Assembly: GCF_900566085.1 (NCBI RefSeq)
Contig: NZ_UPHT01000153.1
Span: forward strand, 1 to 46,770
Length of the DNA stretch: 46,770 bases
Direction of reading: 5' to 3'
Source of the DNA: Mycobacterium attenuatum
GTDB taxonomy: Bacteria; Actinomycetota; Actinomycetes; Mycobacteriales; Mycobacteriaceae
In this document: in pieces, positions 16,654-23,477 of the stretch
How positions within the stretch are numbered: the first letter of the stretch is position 1
How the letters are laid out: the number at the start of each line of letters is the position of its first letter
Notes under the pieces: generated by a model
The model's database searches: none
Seen by the model: only the letters and a program-made list of their open reading frames with translations
Told to the model about the DNA's origin: nothing
Translations under genes and position numbers: made by a program

Positions 16654-17807
16654 TGGCCGGCAACACTCCACGCGGCATTCGGAAACGCGTCAGCGCCGCC
16701 GGAGAGCCCCGCTACCAAGTCCGCTACCTGATCCGGGACCCCGCCGCCCCATCCGGCTGGGTTGAGACATCGGCGACGTTCCCCACCCTGCGTGAGGCGA
16801 AGGCATTCAAGTCCGAACGCGACAACGAGGCCGCACTCGGCGCACGTCGATTCGATCCTCGCCTGGGCCGGACGCCACTCAAGCGAATCTGGACGCAATT
16901 CTCCGGCTCCAAGAAACCGGCGGTGTCACCCAAGACCTGGAGCGGCTACACCCAGCATTGGGAATTGCGCATTAGGCCGCGGTTTGGCCACATGCCGGTC
17001 GACGAGATCACCCGCGCCGACGTCCAGGCGTTCGTCGATGGTCTGACGGTCGGCCCCTGGGCGAAGGTTTCCACGCTGCGCCTCCTGCGGTCGATTCTCG
17101 ACGTCGCACACCAAGACGGTCGCATCCACCGCAACCCGGCCCTCGGCGTCTCAGCGGGCCGCATTCCCGAACGGGAGCGTCACCGATACCTGACCGCTCA
17201 GGAGGTCCAGATGCTCGCTACCGCGTGCGGCGACCAGGGTGACGTGGTGACCATCCTGGCCTACACCGGCCTGCGCTGGTCCGAACTCGTCGGTCTCCGC
17301 GTCAAGGACATCGACCTCACCGCCCGTCGCCTCTACGTCCGACGAGCGGCACCGGAAGTCGAAGGGCACATTGTCATCGGGCCACCCAAGACCCGAGCCG
17401 GCATCCGAACCGTCCCACTCCCCCAAGTCGTCGTCGACATCCTCAAAACACGGATCGGCGGCCGGACACCTGACGAGCCCGCCGTCACCTCACCCAATGG
17501 CGCGATGCTGCGCTCCAACAACTGGCGTCGCCACACCCACTGGAACAAGGCCCTCACGAAGACAGAACTGGCTCCGCTGACCATCCATGATCTCCGCCAC
17601 ACCTACGCCAGCCTGGCCCGCAAATCCGGCGCCGACCTCCGATATGTCCAGAAGACCATGGGCCACTCCACGCCGACCGTGACCGCGAACATCTACAGCG
17701 ACCTCTACGCCGACGAGCTCGACCAGGTCGCAACGAACCTCGATCAGCTCCACGCGACCGAGATTCACACACCGAAGACCGGACAAGAACCGGACAAAGA
17801 AAACTGA
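16653..17807 (+). CDS. int: Tyrosine site-specific integrase
   Basis: Protein of 384 residues from the ATG overlapping the Xis-like stop. The N-terminal arm-type and SAM-like core-binding domains cover about 1-170 (GNTPRGIRKRVSAAGEPRYQ is arm-like, and WSGYTQHWELRIRPRFG marks the core-binding start). The catalytic residues are all present: R208 in YTGLRWSEL, H312 and R315 in HDLRH, H338 in GHS, and the nucleophile Y348 in NIYSDLY. The gene ends 41 bp from the 3' end of tRNA-Phe, so the chromosomal target is almost certainly that tRNA. The enzyme integrates and, with the Xis-like protein, excises the element. Confidence 0.92.
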   Translation: MAGNTPRGIRKRVSAAGEPRYQVRYLIRDPAAPSGWVETSATFPTLREAKAFKSERDNEAALGARRFDPRLGRTPLKRIWTQFSGSKKPAVSPKTWSGYTQHWELRIRPRFGHMPVDEITRADVQAFVDGLTVGPWAKVSTLRLLRSILDVAHQDGRIHRNPALGVSAGRIPERERHRYLTAQEVQMLATACGDQGDVVTILAYTGLRWSELVGLRVKDIDLTARRLYVRRAAPEVEGHIVIGPPKTRAGIRTVPLPQVVVDILKTRIGGRTPDEPAVTSPNGAMLRSNNWRRHTHWNKALTKTELAPLTIHDLRHTYASLARKSGADLRYVQKTMGHSTPTVTANIYSDLYADELDQVATNLDQLHATEIHTPKTGQEPDKEN

Positions 17808-17848
17808 CAACCGAGTGCATAAACCGTGTCTATGCAGGTAGAACGCAG

Positions 17849-17890
17849 TGGCCAGGGGCGGGATCGAACCGCCGACCTTCCGCTTTTCAG
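17849..17890 (-). other. Probable attachment site (attR) in tRNA-Phe 3' half
   Basis: The integrase gene ends next to the 3' end of an intact tRNA-Phe. tRNA-targeting integrases usually recombine within the 3' half (T-arm and anticodon region) and leave a duplicated 3' fragment at the far end of the element. I found no second copy of this tRNA segment inside the window, so the other end must lie left of position 1. The exact core cannot be set from one end. Confidence 0.5.
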
Positions 17891-17922
17891 GCGGACGCTC
17901 ATACCGACTGAGCTACCTGGCC
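17849..17922 (-). tRNA. tRNA-Phe (GAA)
   Basis: 74 nt cloverleaf: acceptor GGCCAGG pairs with CCTGGCC, discriminator A, D-arm GCTC/GAGC, anticodon loop CTGAAAA with anticodon GAA, T-arm GGCGG-TTCGATC-CCGCC. CCA is not encoded. First of three minus-strand tRNA genes and the probable integration target of the element. Confidence 0.96.
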
Positions 17923-17951
17923 GGAAGGCAGCATGTGCCTGGCCGCATCGG

Positions 17952-18025
17952 CGACCCTGACGGGACTCGAACCCGCGACCTCCGCCGTGACAGGGCGGCG
18001 CGCTAACCAACTGCGCCACAGGGCC
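17952..18025 (-). tRNA. tRNA-Asp (GTC)
   Basis: 74 nt cloverleaf: acceptor GGCCCTG with CAGGGTC (one G-U), anticodon stem GCCGC around the loop CTGTCAC with anticodon GTC, T-loop TTCGAGT, discriminator G as usual for tRNA-Asp. Lies 29 bp upstream of tRNA-Phe on the same strand, probably co-transcribed. Confidence 0.96.
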
Positions 18026-18059
18026 ATGCTCTATTGCTCCGCGGTACCGCATCGCAGGG

Positions 18060-18132
18060 TACCCCCTACGGGATTCGAACCCGCGCTACCGCCTTGAAAG
18101 GGCGGCGTCCTAGGCCGCTAGACGAAGGGGGC
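18060..18132 (-). tRNA. tRNA-Glu (TTC)
   Basis: 73 nt cloverleaf: acceptor GCCCCCT with AGGGGGT (terminal G-U), anticodon loop CTTTCAA with anticodon TTC, T-arm GCGGG-TTCGAAT-CCCGT. First gene of the Glu-Asp-Phe tRNA cluster on the minus strand. Confidence 0.96.
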
Positions 18133-18256
18133 CAGAACCGAATCTCTCCGGGGCACTCGCAACGTGGTGATCGTTGGGAGCCACGTCAGCTTAGGTCACC
18201 GCGGGCCTAATCCTCAAACGAGCCCCGCCCGGGCACACAGTATCCTGGGACTCCGC

Positions 18257-18329
18257 GCCCCTATAGCTCAGTTGGTAGAGCTACGGACTTTTAATCCGCA
18301 GGTCCCAGGTTCGAGTCCTGGTGGGGGCA
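18257..18329 (+). tRNA. tRNA-Lys (TTT)
   Basis: 73 nt cloverleaf: acceptor GCCCCTA with TGGGGGC, D-arm GCTC/GAGC, anticodon loop CTTTTAA with anticodon TTT, T-arm CCAGG-TTCGAGT-CCTGG. Divergent from the Glu-Asp-Phe cluster. The 195 bp between it and the next gene hold no visible gene. Confidence 0.96.
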
Positions 18330-18524
18330 CCGAGAACCACGAATTGGCCGTCACCAACGCGGACCGGGCTCGGAGTGGTTGCTTCCTGGTGACCGTTGGC
18401 ACCGCCCCAATCAAGCCGGCTGATCGAACCGATCGACCCGCTCCCGGCAACGCCGCGGCAGCGGCTTGGCCGCGCACGGTCGGCCGACGTTTGAAGCTCC
18501 GCAACGCTTGGCTATGCTGCGGCT

Positions 18525-19340
18525 ATGCTTCCCGAGATGAGTCAGGATGGAATCCAGCCCAACGCGCCCGTCGCTCTGGTGACAATGGAAATCCGGCACC
18601 CGGCAACGGATTCCCTCACCGAATCAACCAGCCGGGAACTCAAACACCTCCTGATCAACGACTTGCCGATCGAACGCCAGGCACAGGACGTGAGTTGGGG
18701 AGTAACGGCGCCCGGCGCCGCCCCGACCCCCGTCGCGGACCGCTTCGTCCGCTACGGCAACCGGGACAACACCGTTTCGGCGTCCCTGAAGAACCAGGCC
18801 ATCGTCGTCGAAACCAGCGCCTACCGCGACTTCGAGACCTTTTGCGACCTCGTCTTACGGGTCGCGGACGCCCGCGCGCAGGTTTCGTCGATCGTCGGAG
18901 TGGAGCGCATCGGACTGCGATACGTCCTCGAGATCCGAGTTCCGGTGGGAGTCGACGGCCGGGTCAACTGGGGCAACTGGATTGACGAGCAGCTGCTCGG
19001 GCCCTATCGCATCGCTCCGGGCGGCTTGTCACTGACCGAGTGGCAGGGCGCCGCGGTCTACCGGGAGCCCCAACCGGGCAAGTCACTGATCCTGCGGTAC
19101 GGGCCCGGTGTCGGCCAGGCGCTGGATCCGAGCTACCACCTGCGCCGCATCACGCCGCCGCAGACGGGGCCGTTCTTCCTCATGGATATCGACAGCTTCT
19201 GGACTCCGGTGGGCGGCTCCATACCGGAATACAACAGGGACGCGCTCGTGGCGACCCTGAAGGACCTGTACGGCCCGGCCCGTGAGGTGTTCCAGGACCT
19301 GATCACCGCCCGCCTCAAAGACGAGCTGCTGCGCCAATAG
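18525..19340 (+). CDS. TIGR04255 family protein (Rv0831c-like)
   Basis: Protein of 271 residues, ATG start with a second ATG four codons later. Pattern of the TIGR04255 family: an N-terminal segment ending LTESTSRELKHLL, a central VERIGLRYVLEIRVP strand-turn-strand near residues 126-140, and a C-terminal FFLMDIDSFW strand with a final long helix YGPAREVFQDLITARLKDEL. No signal peptide or membrane helix. The function of the family is unknown. By position it matches M. tuberculosis Rv0831c next to the Lys/Glu/Asp/Phe tRNA genes. It converges on the methyltransferase gene with an 18-bp gap. Confidence 0.82.
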   Translation: MLPEMSQDGIQPNAPVALVTMEIRHPATDSLTESTSRELKHLLINDLPIERQAQDVSWGVTAPGAAPTPVADRFVRYGNRDNTVSASLKNQAIVVETSAYRDFETFCDLVLRVADARAQVSSIVGVERIGLRYVLEIRVPVGVDGRVNWGNWIDEQLLGPYRIAPGGLSLTEWQGAAVYREPQPGKSLILRYGPGVGQALDPSYHLRRITPPQTGPFFLMDIDSFWTPVGGSIPEYNRDALVATLKDLYGPAREVFQDLITARLKDELLRQ

Positions 19341-19358
19341 GCCAGCCGGCCGATCTGT

Positions 19359-20261
19359 TCAGCGCCCGAGCACGGCACTGATATAGGTGATATCGGCAAA
19401 CACGGCGGCGAGTTCGTCGTCGGGATATTCGAAGCCATTGGCTTGATGGAGTTCGCTGATGGTGTTCGACGAAGGCTGCCAGCCCTGGCGCGACAGATGA
19501 TCGATGAGATGGCCGCGCTGGCAGTGATACACCAAATCGTTGAAGTCGATGTCGAACCCGAGCTCGCTCATCCGGTCGTGATGGGAGCGCCACCGTTCGT
19601 CGGCGAAAATCGCGGTGTCGGGCACGTACTCGAATGCCAGCCGGCTGCTCGGGGCGCTCAACGCGGTGATGTTGTCAAACAGCGCGTCCTGCGCGTCCTG
19701 CGGCAGGTAGAGGAGCAACCCTTCGGCGCTCCAGGCCGAGGGAATCTGACTGTCGAATCCCGCCTCCTGCAGCGCGGCGGCCCAGTCGTCGCGCAAGTCG
19801 ACCGCAACGGTGCGGCGCTGGGCGGTGGGCTCGGCACCGAGACCGCTCAGCGTTGACGTCTTGAACTCGATCACCTCGGGCATGTCGACTTCGTAGACGA
19901 CGGTGCCCTTCAACCACGGCAGCCGGTAGGCACGCGCATCCAGGCCGCACGCCAGGATGACCGCCTGGCCGATGCCGCTTCGCCCAGCGTCGAGGAAGAA
20001 CTGGTCATAGAACCTGGTCCGGCAGGCCATCCCCTGGGCCATCCGCTCGGGATCCAACTCGGAATCCTCCTCGACCGGAATCCGCCCGTCCACCAACCGG
20101 ATGTAAACGTCCATGCCAACCGCCCGCACCAGTGGCGCCGCAAATGGGTCGTCAATCAACGCAAACTCACGGCTAGCGGCGAGCGCGCGCTGGGCGGCCA
20201 CCATGGTTGCCGTCGCGCCGACGCTCGTCGCAAGGTCCCAGCGATCACGGTCCGTGCGCAT
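19359..20261 (-). CDS. SAM-dependent methyltransferase, TIGR00027/LCMT-like (Rv0830-like)
   Basis: Protein of 300 residues. Family marks: RDRWDLATSVGATATMVAAQRALA at the N-terminus (given as a pattern; the ATSVGATA part is diagnostic), FDQFF-like FYDQFFLDA near 88-96, SAM-binding VILACGLDARAYRLPW near 104-119, YEVDMPEVIEFK and a late LLLYLPQDAQDALFDNIT. Mycobacteria carry many paralogues of this family, related to leucine carboxyl methyltransferases; their substrates are mostly unknown. It ends in LGR next to the Rv0831c-like gene and is divergent from the deaminase gene. Confidence 0.88.
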   Translation of the reverse strand: MRTDRDRWDLATSVGATATMVAAQRALAASREFALIDDPFAAPLVRAVGMDVYIRLVDGRIPVEEDSELDPERMAQGMACRTRFYDQFFLDAGRSGIGQAVILACGLDARAYRLPWLKGTVVYEVDMPEVIEFKTSTLSGLGAEPTAQRRTVAVDLRDDWAAALQEAGFDSQIPSAWSAEGLLLYLPQDAQDALFDNITALSAPSSRLAFEYVPDTAIFADERWRSHHDRMSELGFDIDFNDLVYHCQRGHLIDHLSRQGWQPSSNTISELHQANGFEYPDDELAAVFADITYISAVLGR

Positions 20262-20292
20262 GCTGCTCCTTCATCCCACCACAAAAAGATAG

Positions 20293-20305
20293 ATAACCTA
20301 GTTAT
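20293..20305. promoter_or_regulatory. AT-rich inverted repeat between divergent genes
   Basis: ATAAC-CTA-GTTAT, perfect 5-bp arms, lies in the 75-bp gap between the methyltransferase start (20261) and the deaminase start. It is notably AT-rich for this genome and is placed to be an operator or -10 region for one or both genes. The regulator is unknown. Confidence 0.35.
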
Positions 20306-20336
20306 TACCACAGACTGGCAGCGGCTCCCGACTACA

Positions 20337-20858
20337 GTGCGCACTGTGATGGACTTCGCCCAACGCACCATCGACCTTGCCCGCGATAACGTCGCCGAGG
20401 GCGGGCGCCCCTTTGCGACGGTCATCGTCAAGGACGGCGAGGTTCTTGCCGAGAGCGCTAACAAGGTCGTCCAGACCAATGATCCGACCGCGCACGCCGA
20501 GATCGTCGCTATCCGTGCGGCCTGCATCAAACTCGGTACCGAGCACCTAGCGGGTACCACCATTTACGTGTTGGCACACCCGTGTCCCATGTGTCTCGGT
20601 TCGCTGTACTACTGCTCGCCTGACGAAGTGGTGTTTCTGACGACGCGCGATGCCTTTGAGCCCCATTACGTCGACGTCCGCAAGTACTTCGAGCCGGCCA
20701 CCCTCTATCACGAGTTCGCCAAGGACTGGAAAGACCGGCGCCTGCCGATGCGCCACGAATCCCGCCCCGAAATCAGGTCTGCCGCCGTGGAGGTCTTCCG
20801 GTTCTGGCAGGAACACAACGGCGGCGAACGCATCGCAAGCACCGACTCGCCCGACTGA
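20337..20858 (+). CDS. Cytidine/guanine deaminase family protein (Rv0828c-like)
   Basis: Protein of 173 residues from GTG 20337; GTG 20346 or ATG 20349 are equally possible starts and would remove 3-4 residues. Zinc deaminase signature: TAHAEIVAIRAAC (H and catalytic E near 53-55) and HPCPMCLGSLYYC (the PCxxC pair near 83-86). The layout and the C-terminal FEPHYVDVRKYFEPATLYHEF, DWKDRRLPM pattern resemble guanine deaminase/GuaD-like nucleoside deaminases more than TadA. It probably takes part in purine or pyrimidine salvage; the substrate is not certain. The kmtR gene follows on the same strand from its own promoter. Confidence 0.85.
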   Translation: MRTVMDFAQRTIDLARDNVAEGGRPFATVIVKDGEVLAESANKVVQTNDPTAHAEIVAIRAACIKLGTEHLAGTTIYVLAHPCPMCLGSLYYCSPDEVVFLTTRDAFEPHYVDVRKYFEPATLYHEFAKDWKDRRLPMRHESRPEIRSAAVEVFRFWQEHNGGERIASTDSPD

Positions 20859-20870
20859 GCTGGCCCGGTC

Positions 20871-20905
20871 TTGACAGCCGACCCACCTGTACTAATATCT
20901 GCGTA
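20871..20905 (+). promoter_or_regulatory. SigA-type promoter giving a leaderless kmtR mRNA
   Basis: TTGACA at 20871-20876 and TAATAT at 20893-20898 with a 16-bp spacer. Transcription would start near 20905, which is the A of the kmtR ATG, so the mRNA is predicted to be leaderless, as is common in mycobacteria. TGCGTATGCACGCA overlaps the start and is a partial inverted repeat that could bind the repressor. Confidence 0.65.
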
Positions 20906-21288
20906 TGCACGCAAGTAACAGACCAACTAGGTTGCCGGACGACCAGGCCGGTCTCGTGGTCGAGGTGTTCCGCATGCTTGCCGACGCCACCCGCGTGCAG
21001 ATCCTGTGGTCCCTGGCAACCAGCGAGATGTCGGTCAACGAGCTGGCCGAACACGTACGCAAGCCGGCGCCGTCGGTGTCTCAGCATCTGGCCAAGCTGC
21101 GGATGGCGCGCTTGGTGCGCACCCGCCGGGACGGGACGACGATCTTCTACAGCCTGGAAAACGACCATGTGCGCCAGCTCGTCATCGACGCCGTCTGCAA
21201 CGCCGAGCACGCCGGTCCCGGCGTGCCTCGCCACCATCGCGCCGACGGCGGGCTGCAGGCGGTTGCCGGAACTTCGGACGCTGGATAA
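20905..21288 (+). CDS. kmtR: ArsR/SmtB-family nickel/cobalt-sensing repressor
   Basis: Protein of 127 residues, closely matching my recollection of M. tuberculosis KmtR (Rv0827c): LVVEVFRMLADATRVQILWSL (given as pattern), the recognition helix PAPSVSQHLAKLRMARLV, wing RRDGTTIFYSLEN, and a C-terminal AEHAGPGVPRHHRADGG that includes histidines used for metal binding. KmtR releases DNA when it binds Ni or Co and controls a cation diffusion facilitator. No exporter gene is next to it here; instead a histidine-rich small protein follows 69 bp downstream, which suggests a metal-storage partner under the same control. Start is the ATG at the predicted transcription start. Confidence 0.9.
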   Translation: MHASNRPTRLPDDQAGLVVEVFRMLADATRVQILWSLATSEMSVNELAEHVRKPAPSVSQHLAKLRMARLVRTRRDGTTIFYSLENDHVRQLVIDAVCNAEHAGPGVPRHHRADGGLQAVAGTSDAG

Positions 21289-21357
21289 TCGAATCAACAA
21301 GTACCACAACAAATTTCACATTGATTCACATTGAGTCACATCAAGGAGGTAACAATC

Positions 21358-21579
21358 ATGGCCGACACCCACACCCATGACGCGCCGCACGCGCACGAAC
21401 ACCGGCACGGCGACACGACCCACAGCCACGCCCACACCAGCCACGAGCACGAACACGTCGCACACGAGCACCAGCACTCACACGACGACGGGACCCAGCA
21501 CACCCACGAGCACGTCCATCAGCGCGGTCTCGAAGGCCCCGAAGGTTCCCAAGAAGTGCACAGCCACGCACACGCCTGA
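21358..21579 (+). CDS. Histidine-rich putative metal-binding protein
   Basis: Protein of 73 residues with 23 histidines arranged as HxH repeats (HAHEHRHGD, HSHAH, HEHEH, HEHQHSHDD, HTHEHVH), and a C-terminal HSHAHA. ATG 21358 has a strong AAGGAGG site 8 bases upstream, better than the frame's earlier ATG at 21331. No membrane helix or signal, so it is probably a soluble cytosolic Ni/Co/Zn buffer, comparable in composition to Hpn-like proteins. It lies directly after the Ni/Co sensor kmtR on the same strand. Low sequence complexity prevents a family call. Confidence 0.75.
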   Translation: MADTHTHDAPHAHEHRHGDTTHSHAHTSHEHEHVAHEHQHSHDDGTQHTHEHVHQRGLEGPEGSQEVHSHAHA

Positions 21580-21590
21580 GCCGTCGAGGC

Positions 21591-22649
21591 TCAGACCTTC
21601 GGGCAGTAGTGCGCGGGATTGTCCCGCTCGTCCAGGGGCGGCAAGTTGCGCGCCGGCGTCTGCACCAGCGGCGTGTCGGCCGGGATCCGCCCGGCGACCC
21701 GGTCCCAGCCGGCACGCGCCCGCGGGTGTTTGCGGTACCGGGGCGGCACGAACGCGAAGGCCAGACGAACGATGTCGCCGAAGCGCCGGTGCAGCCACTC
21801 GTCCCGGCGCGACCACCGGTAGCCCATCAGTTCGCGCACCGGACCGTCGTAGAGGCCCACCGTGAGCCAGACGAAGAACGGTGCCAGCAGGTTGCGCTGC
21901 AGCGCCCACAGCCTGTTCGGAATCCATTGCGCGAAGGGAGGTTTGGGCAAGTCAGTCAGATCCAGGACAGCCCGCGCCGCGAAGTTGTTCTCCAGCACGT
22001 CGCGACACATGTGGTCCCAGTAGACCTGAAACTCCTCCCACGACGCCGGCACCGGCCGCATGCTCATGCCGTACATCCGATACCACTGGACGTGTTCGTC
22101 AAAAAGCTGGCGCTTCTGCCCCTCGGTCAGGCCGCCGCAGAACCGCTCGGCCACGTGCAGGGTCCCAACGAAGAACGTCGCGTGCGCCCAGTAGAAGACG
22201 TCGGGGTTCAGCGCGTGGTAGCGCCGCCCCACAGCGTCGACGCCCTTGATGTCGACGTGGTAGTCGCGCACCTCCGCGCCGGTGACCGGAGCCCGCTCGC
22301 CATCGAAAACCACGCCGCCGATCGGATACAGCGACCGCAACAGCCGGGGCCAGCGCTCCCGAAAGAATGTCGAGTGCTCCTCGACCGCCGCCCCGAGCTG
22401 GGGATGCATGTTCTGCATGGACCCCGCCCAGGGACCCTGCAGCATGCCGCGCCAGTCGCCGAAGTAGCGCCAGGTCAGCGAATCCGGGCCCAGCGGTTGC
22501 GGCGGCGCGTCGTAGCCCAGCGGCGACACTGGGCAACCACTGGCGACCGAGTCGTTCGGCGCCGCAAGGGCGCCGGCAGCGCCACCGCCCGCCGCGGATT
22601 GCACCTTAGCGCTGGTCAGCGGGCACGAAGCAGACGTATCTTGAGTCAC
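21591..22649 (-). CDS. MpaB/DUF2236-family oxygenase (Rv0826-like)
   Basis: Protein of 352 residues from the GTG at 22649, which has GGAAAG five bases upstream; the frame continues to a TTG at 22685 without a ribosome site. Signs of the DUF2236 (oxygenase MpaB, latex-clearing protein-like) family: DSLTWRYFGDWRGML, GGVVFDGERAPVTGAEVRDYH, the YHALNPDVFYWAHATFFVGTL region with conserved histidines, and WIPNRLWALQRNLLAPFFVWLTVG near the C-terminus. Family members bind b-type heme through such histidines. The physiological substrate in mycobacteria is unknown. It is divergent from a TetR gene that probably regulates it, and converges on the histidine-rich gene. Confidence 0.85.
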   Translation of the reverse strand: MTQDTSASCPLTSAKVQSAAGGGAAGALAAPNDSVASGCPVSPLGYDAPPQPLGPDSLTWRYFGDWRGMLQGPWAGSMQNMHPQLGAAVEEHSTFFRERWPRLLRSLYPIGGVVFDGERAPVTGAEVRDYHVDIKGVDAVGRRYHALNPDVFYWAHATFFVGTLHVAERFCGGLTEGQKRQLFDEHVQWYRMYGMSMRPVPASWEEFQVYWDHMCRDVLENNFAARAVLDLTDLPKPPFAQWIPNRLWALQRNLLAPFFVWLTVGLYDGPVRELMGYRWSRRDEWLHRRFGDIVRLAFAFVPPRYRKHPRARAGWDRVAGRIPADTPLVQTPARNLPPLDERDNPAHYCPKV

Positions 22650-22676
22650 TGGTGCTTTCCGGGTGGTTAGGGCGAC

Positions 22677-22692
22677 GTCAGGCAATTCTGAC
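22677..22692. promoter_or_regulatory. Inverted repeat, candidate TetR operator
   Basis: GTCAG-GCAATT-CTGAC, perfect 5-bp arms with a 6-bp centre, lies in the 77-bp gap between the divergent MpaB-family gene and the TetR gene. This is the usual place for a TetR operator controlling itself and the neighbour. Confidence 0.45.
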
Positions 22693-22726
22693 TACACGCG
22701 TTGTCACTTGAAAGTTTAGGAGCGAA

Positions 22727-23368
22727 GTGCAGGCCGGTCAAAAACGAGGCCGCTGGACCGGCGTCCCGCTGCAAGATCGCCACGCCGTACGTCGGGAAGA
22801 TCTCATCGCCGCCGGCGTGCAGCTGCTCGGCGAAAAGGACGGGCCGGCACTGACGGTACGCGCGGTCTGCCGCAAGGCGGCCCTGACCGAGCGCTACTTC
22901 TATGAAAGCTTCACCGACCGCGACGACTTTGTTCGCGCGGTGTACGACGACGTCTGCACCCGGGCGATGGCCACGCTCATGTCGGCCAACACCCCCCGGG
23001 AAGCGGTGGAGCGATTCGTCGCCCTGATGGTCGACGATCCGGTACGTGGGCGGGTACTGCTGCTGGCGCCGACGGTAGAACCCGTGCTGACCCGCTCCGG
23101 CGCGGAGTGGATGCCCAATTTCATCGAACTGTTGCAGCGCAAGCTCTCCCGCATCGTCGACCCGGTGGTGCAGAAACTGGTGGCGACCAGCCTGATCGGC
23201 GCTCTGACCGGCTTGTTCACCGCGTACCTGAATGGCCAGCTAGGAGCCACCCGCCAGCAGTTCATCGATTACTGCGTCGAGATGCTGCTCAGCACCGCGG
23301 CCAGCTACGTTGCGCACCGACCAGGCCACGAAGCCGAACGCCCGGCGGTGGTCCGGCCCCGCGACTGA
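22727..23368 (+). CDS. TetR-family transcriptional regulator (Rv0825c-like)
   Basis: Protein of 213 residues, GTG start with AGGAG at 22718-22722. The N-terminal TetR HTH is at about 20-66 (REDLIAAGVQLLGEKDGPAL, then TVRAVCRKAALTERYFYESF). The C-terminal domain (70-205) is helical with a membrane-free ligand pocket. It is divergent from the MpaB-family oxygenase gene and precedes desA1 by 110 bp on the same strand, though desA1 has its own promoter-like sequence. A small-molecule effector is expected but unknown. Confidence 0.87.
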   Translation: MQAGQKRGRWTGVPLQDRHAVRREDLIAAGVQLLGEKDGPALTVRAVCRKAALTERYFYESFTDRDDFVRAVYDDVCTRAMATLMSANTPREAVERFVALMVDDPVRGRVLLLAPTVEPVLTRSGAEWMPNFIELLQRKLSRIVDPVVQKLVATSLIGALTGLFTAYLNGQLGATRQQFIDYCVEMLLSTAASYVAHRPGHEAERPAVVRPRD

Positions 23369-23411
23369 GGTCGCGGACGCGCAATCGCGACGCACCACGC
23401 GCGGCGCAAAC

Positions 23412-23440
23412 TTGTTGATACCGAAGGACACAGATATATT
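23412..23440 (+). promoter_or_regulatory. Promoter of desA1
   Basis: TTGTTG at 23412-23417 and TATATT at 23435-23440 with a 17-bp spacer. The predicted start gives a leader of about 30 nt including GGAGG before the desA1 ATG. The AT-rich segment contrasts with its surroundings. Confidence 0.5.
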
Positions 23441-23477
23441 GAGTGCAACCCCTAGACACAGATAACTGGAGGGCGCC

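Noticed and set aside
21331..21357. ATG 21331 as start of the histidine-rich protein
   Set aside because: The AAGGAGG site at 21343-21349 lies downstream of it and is ideally spaced for ATG 21358.
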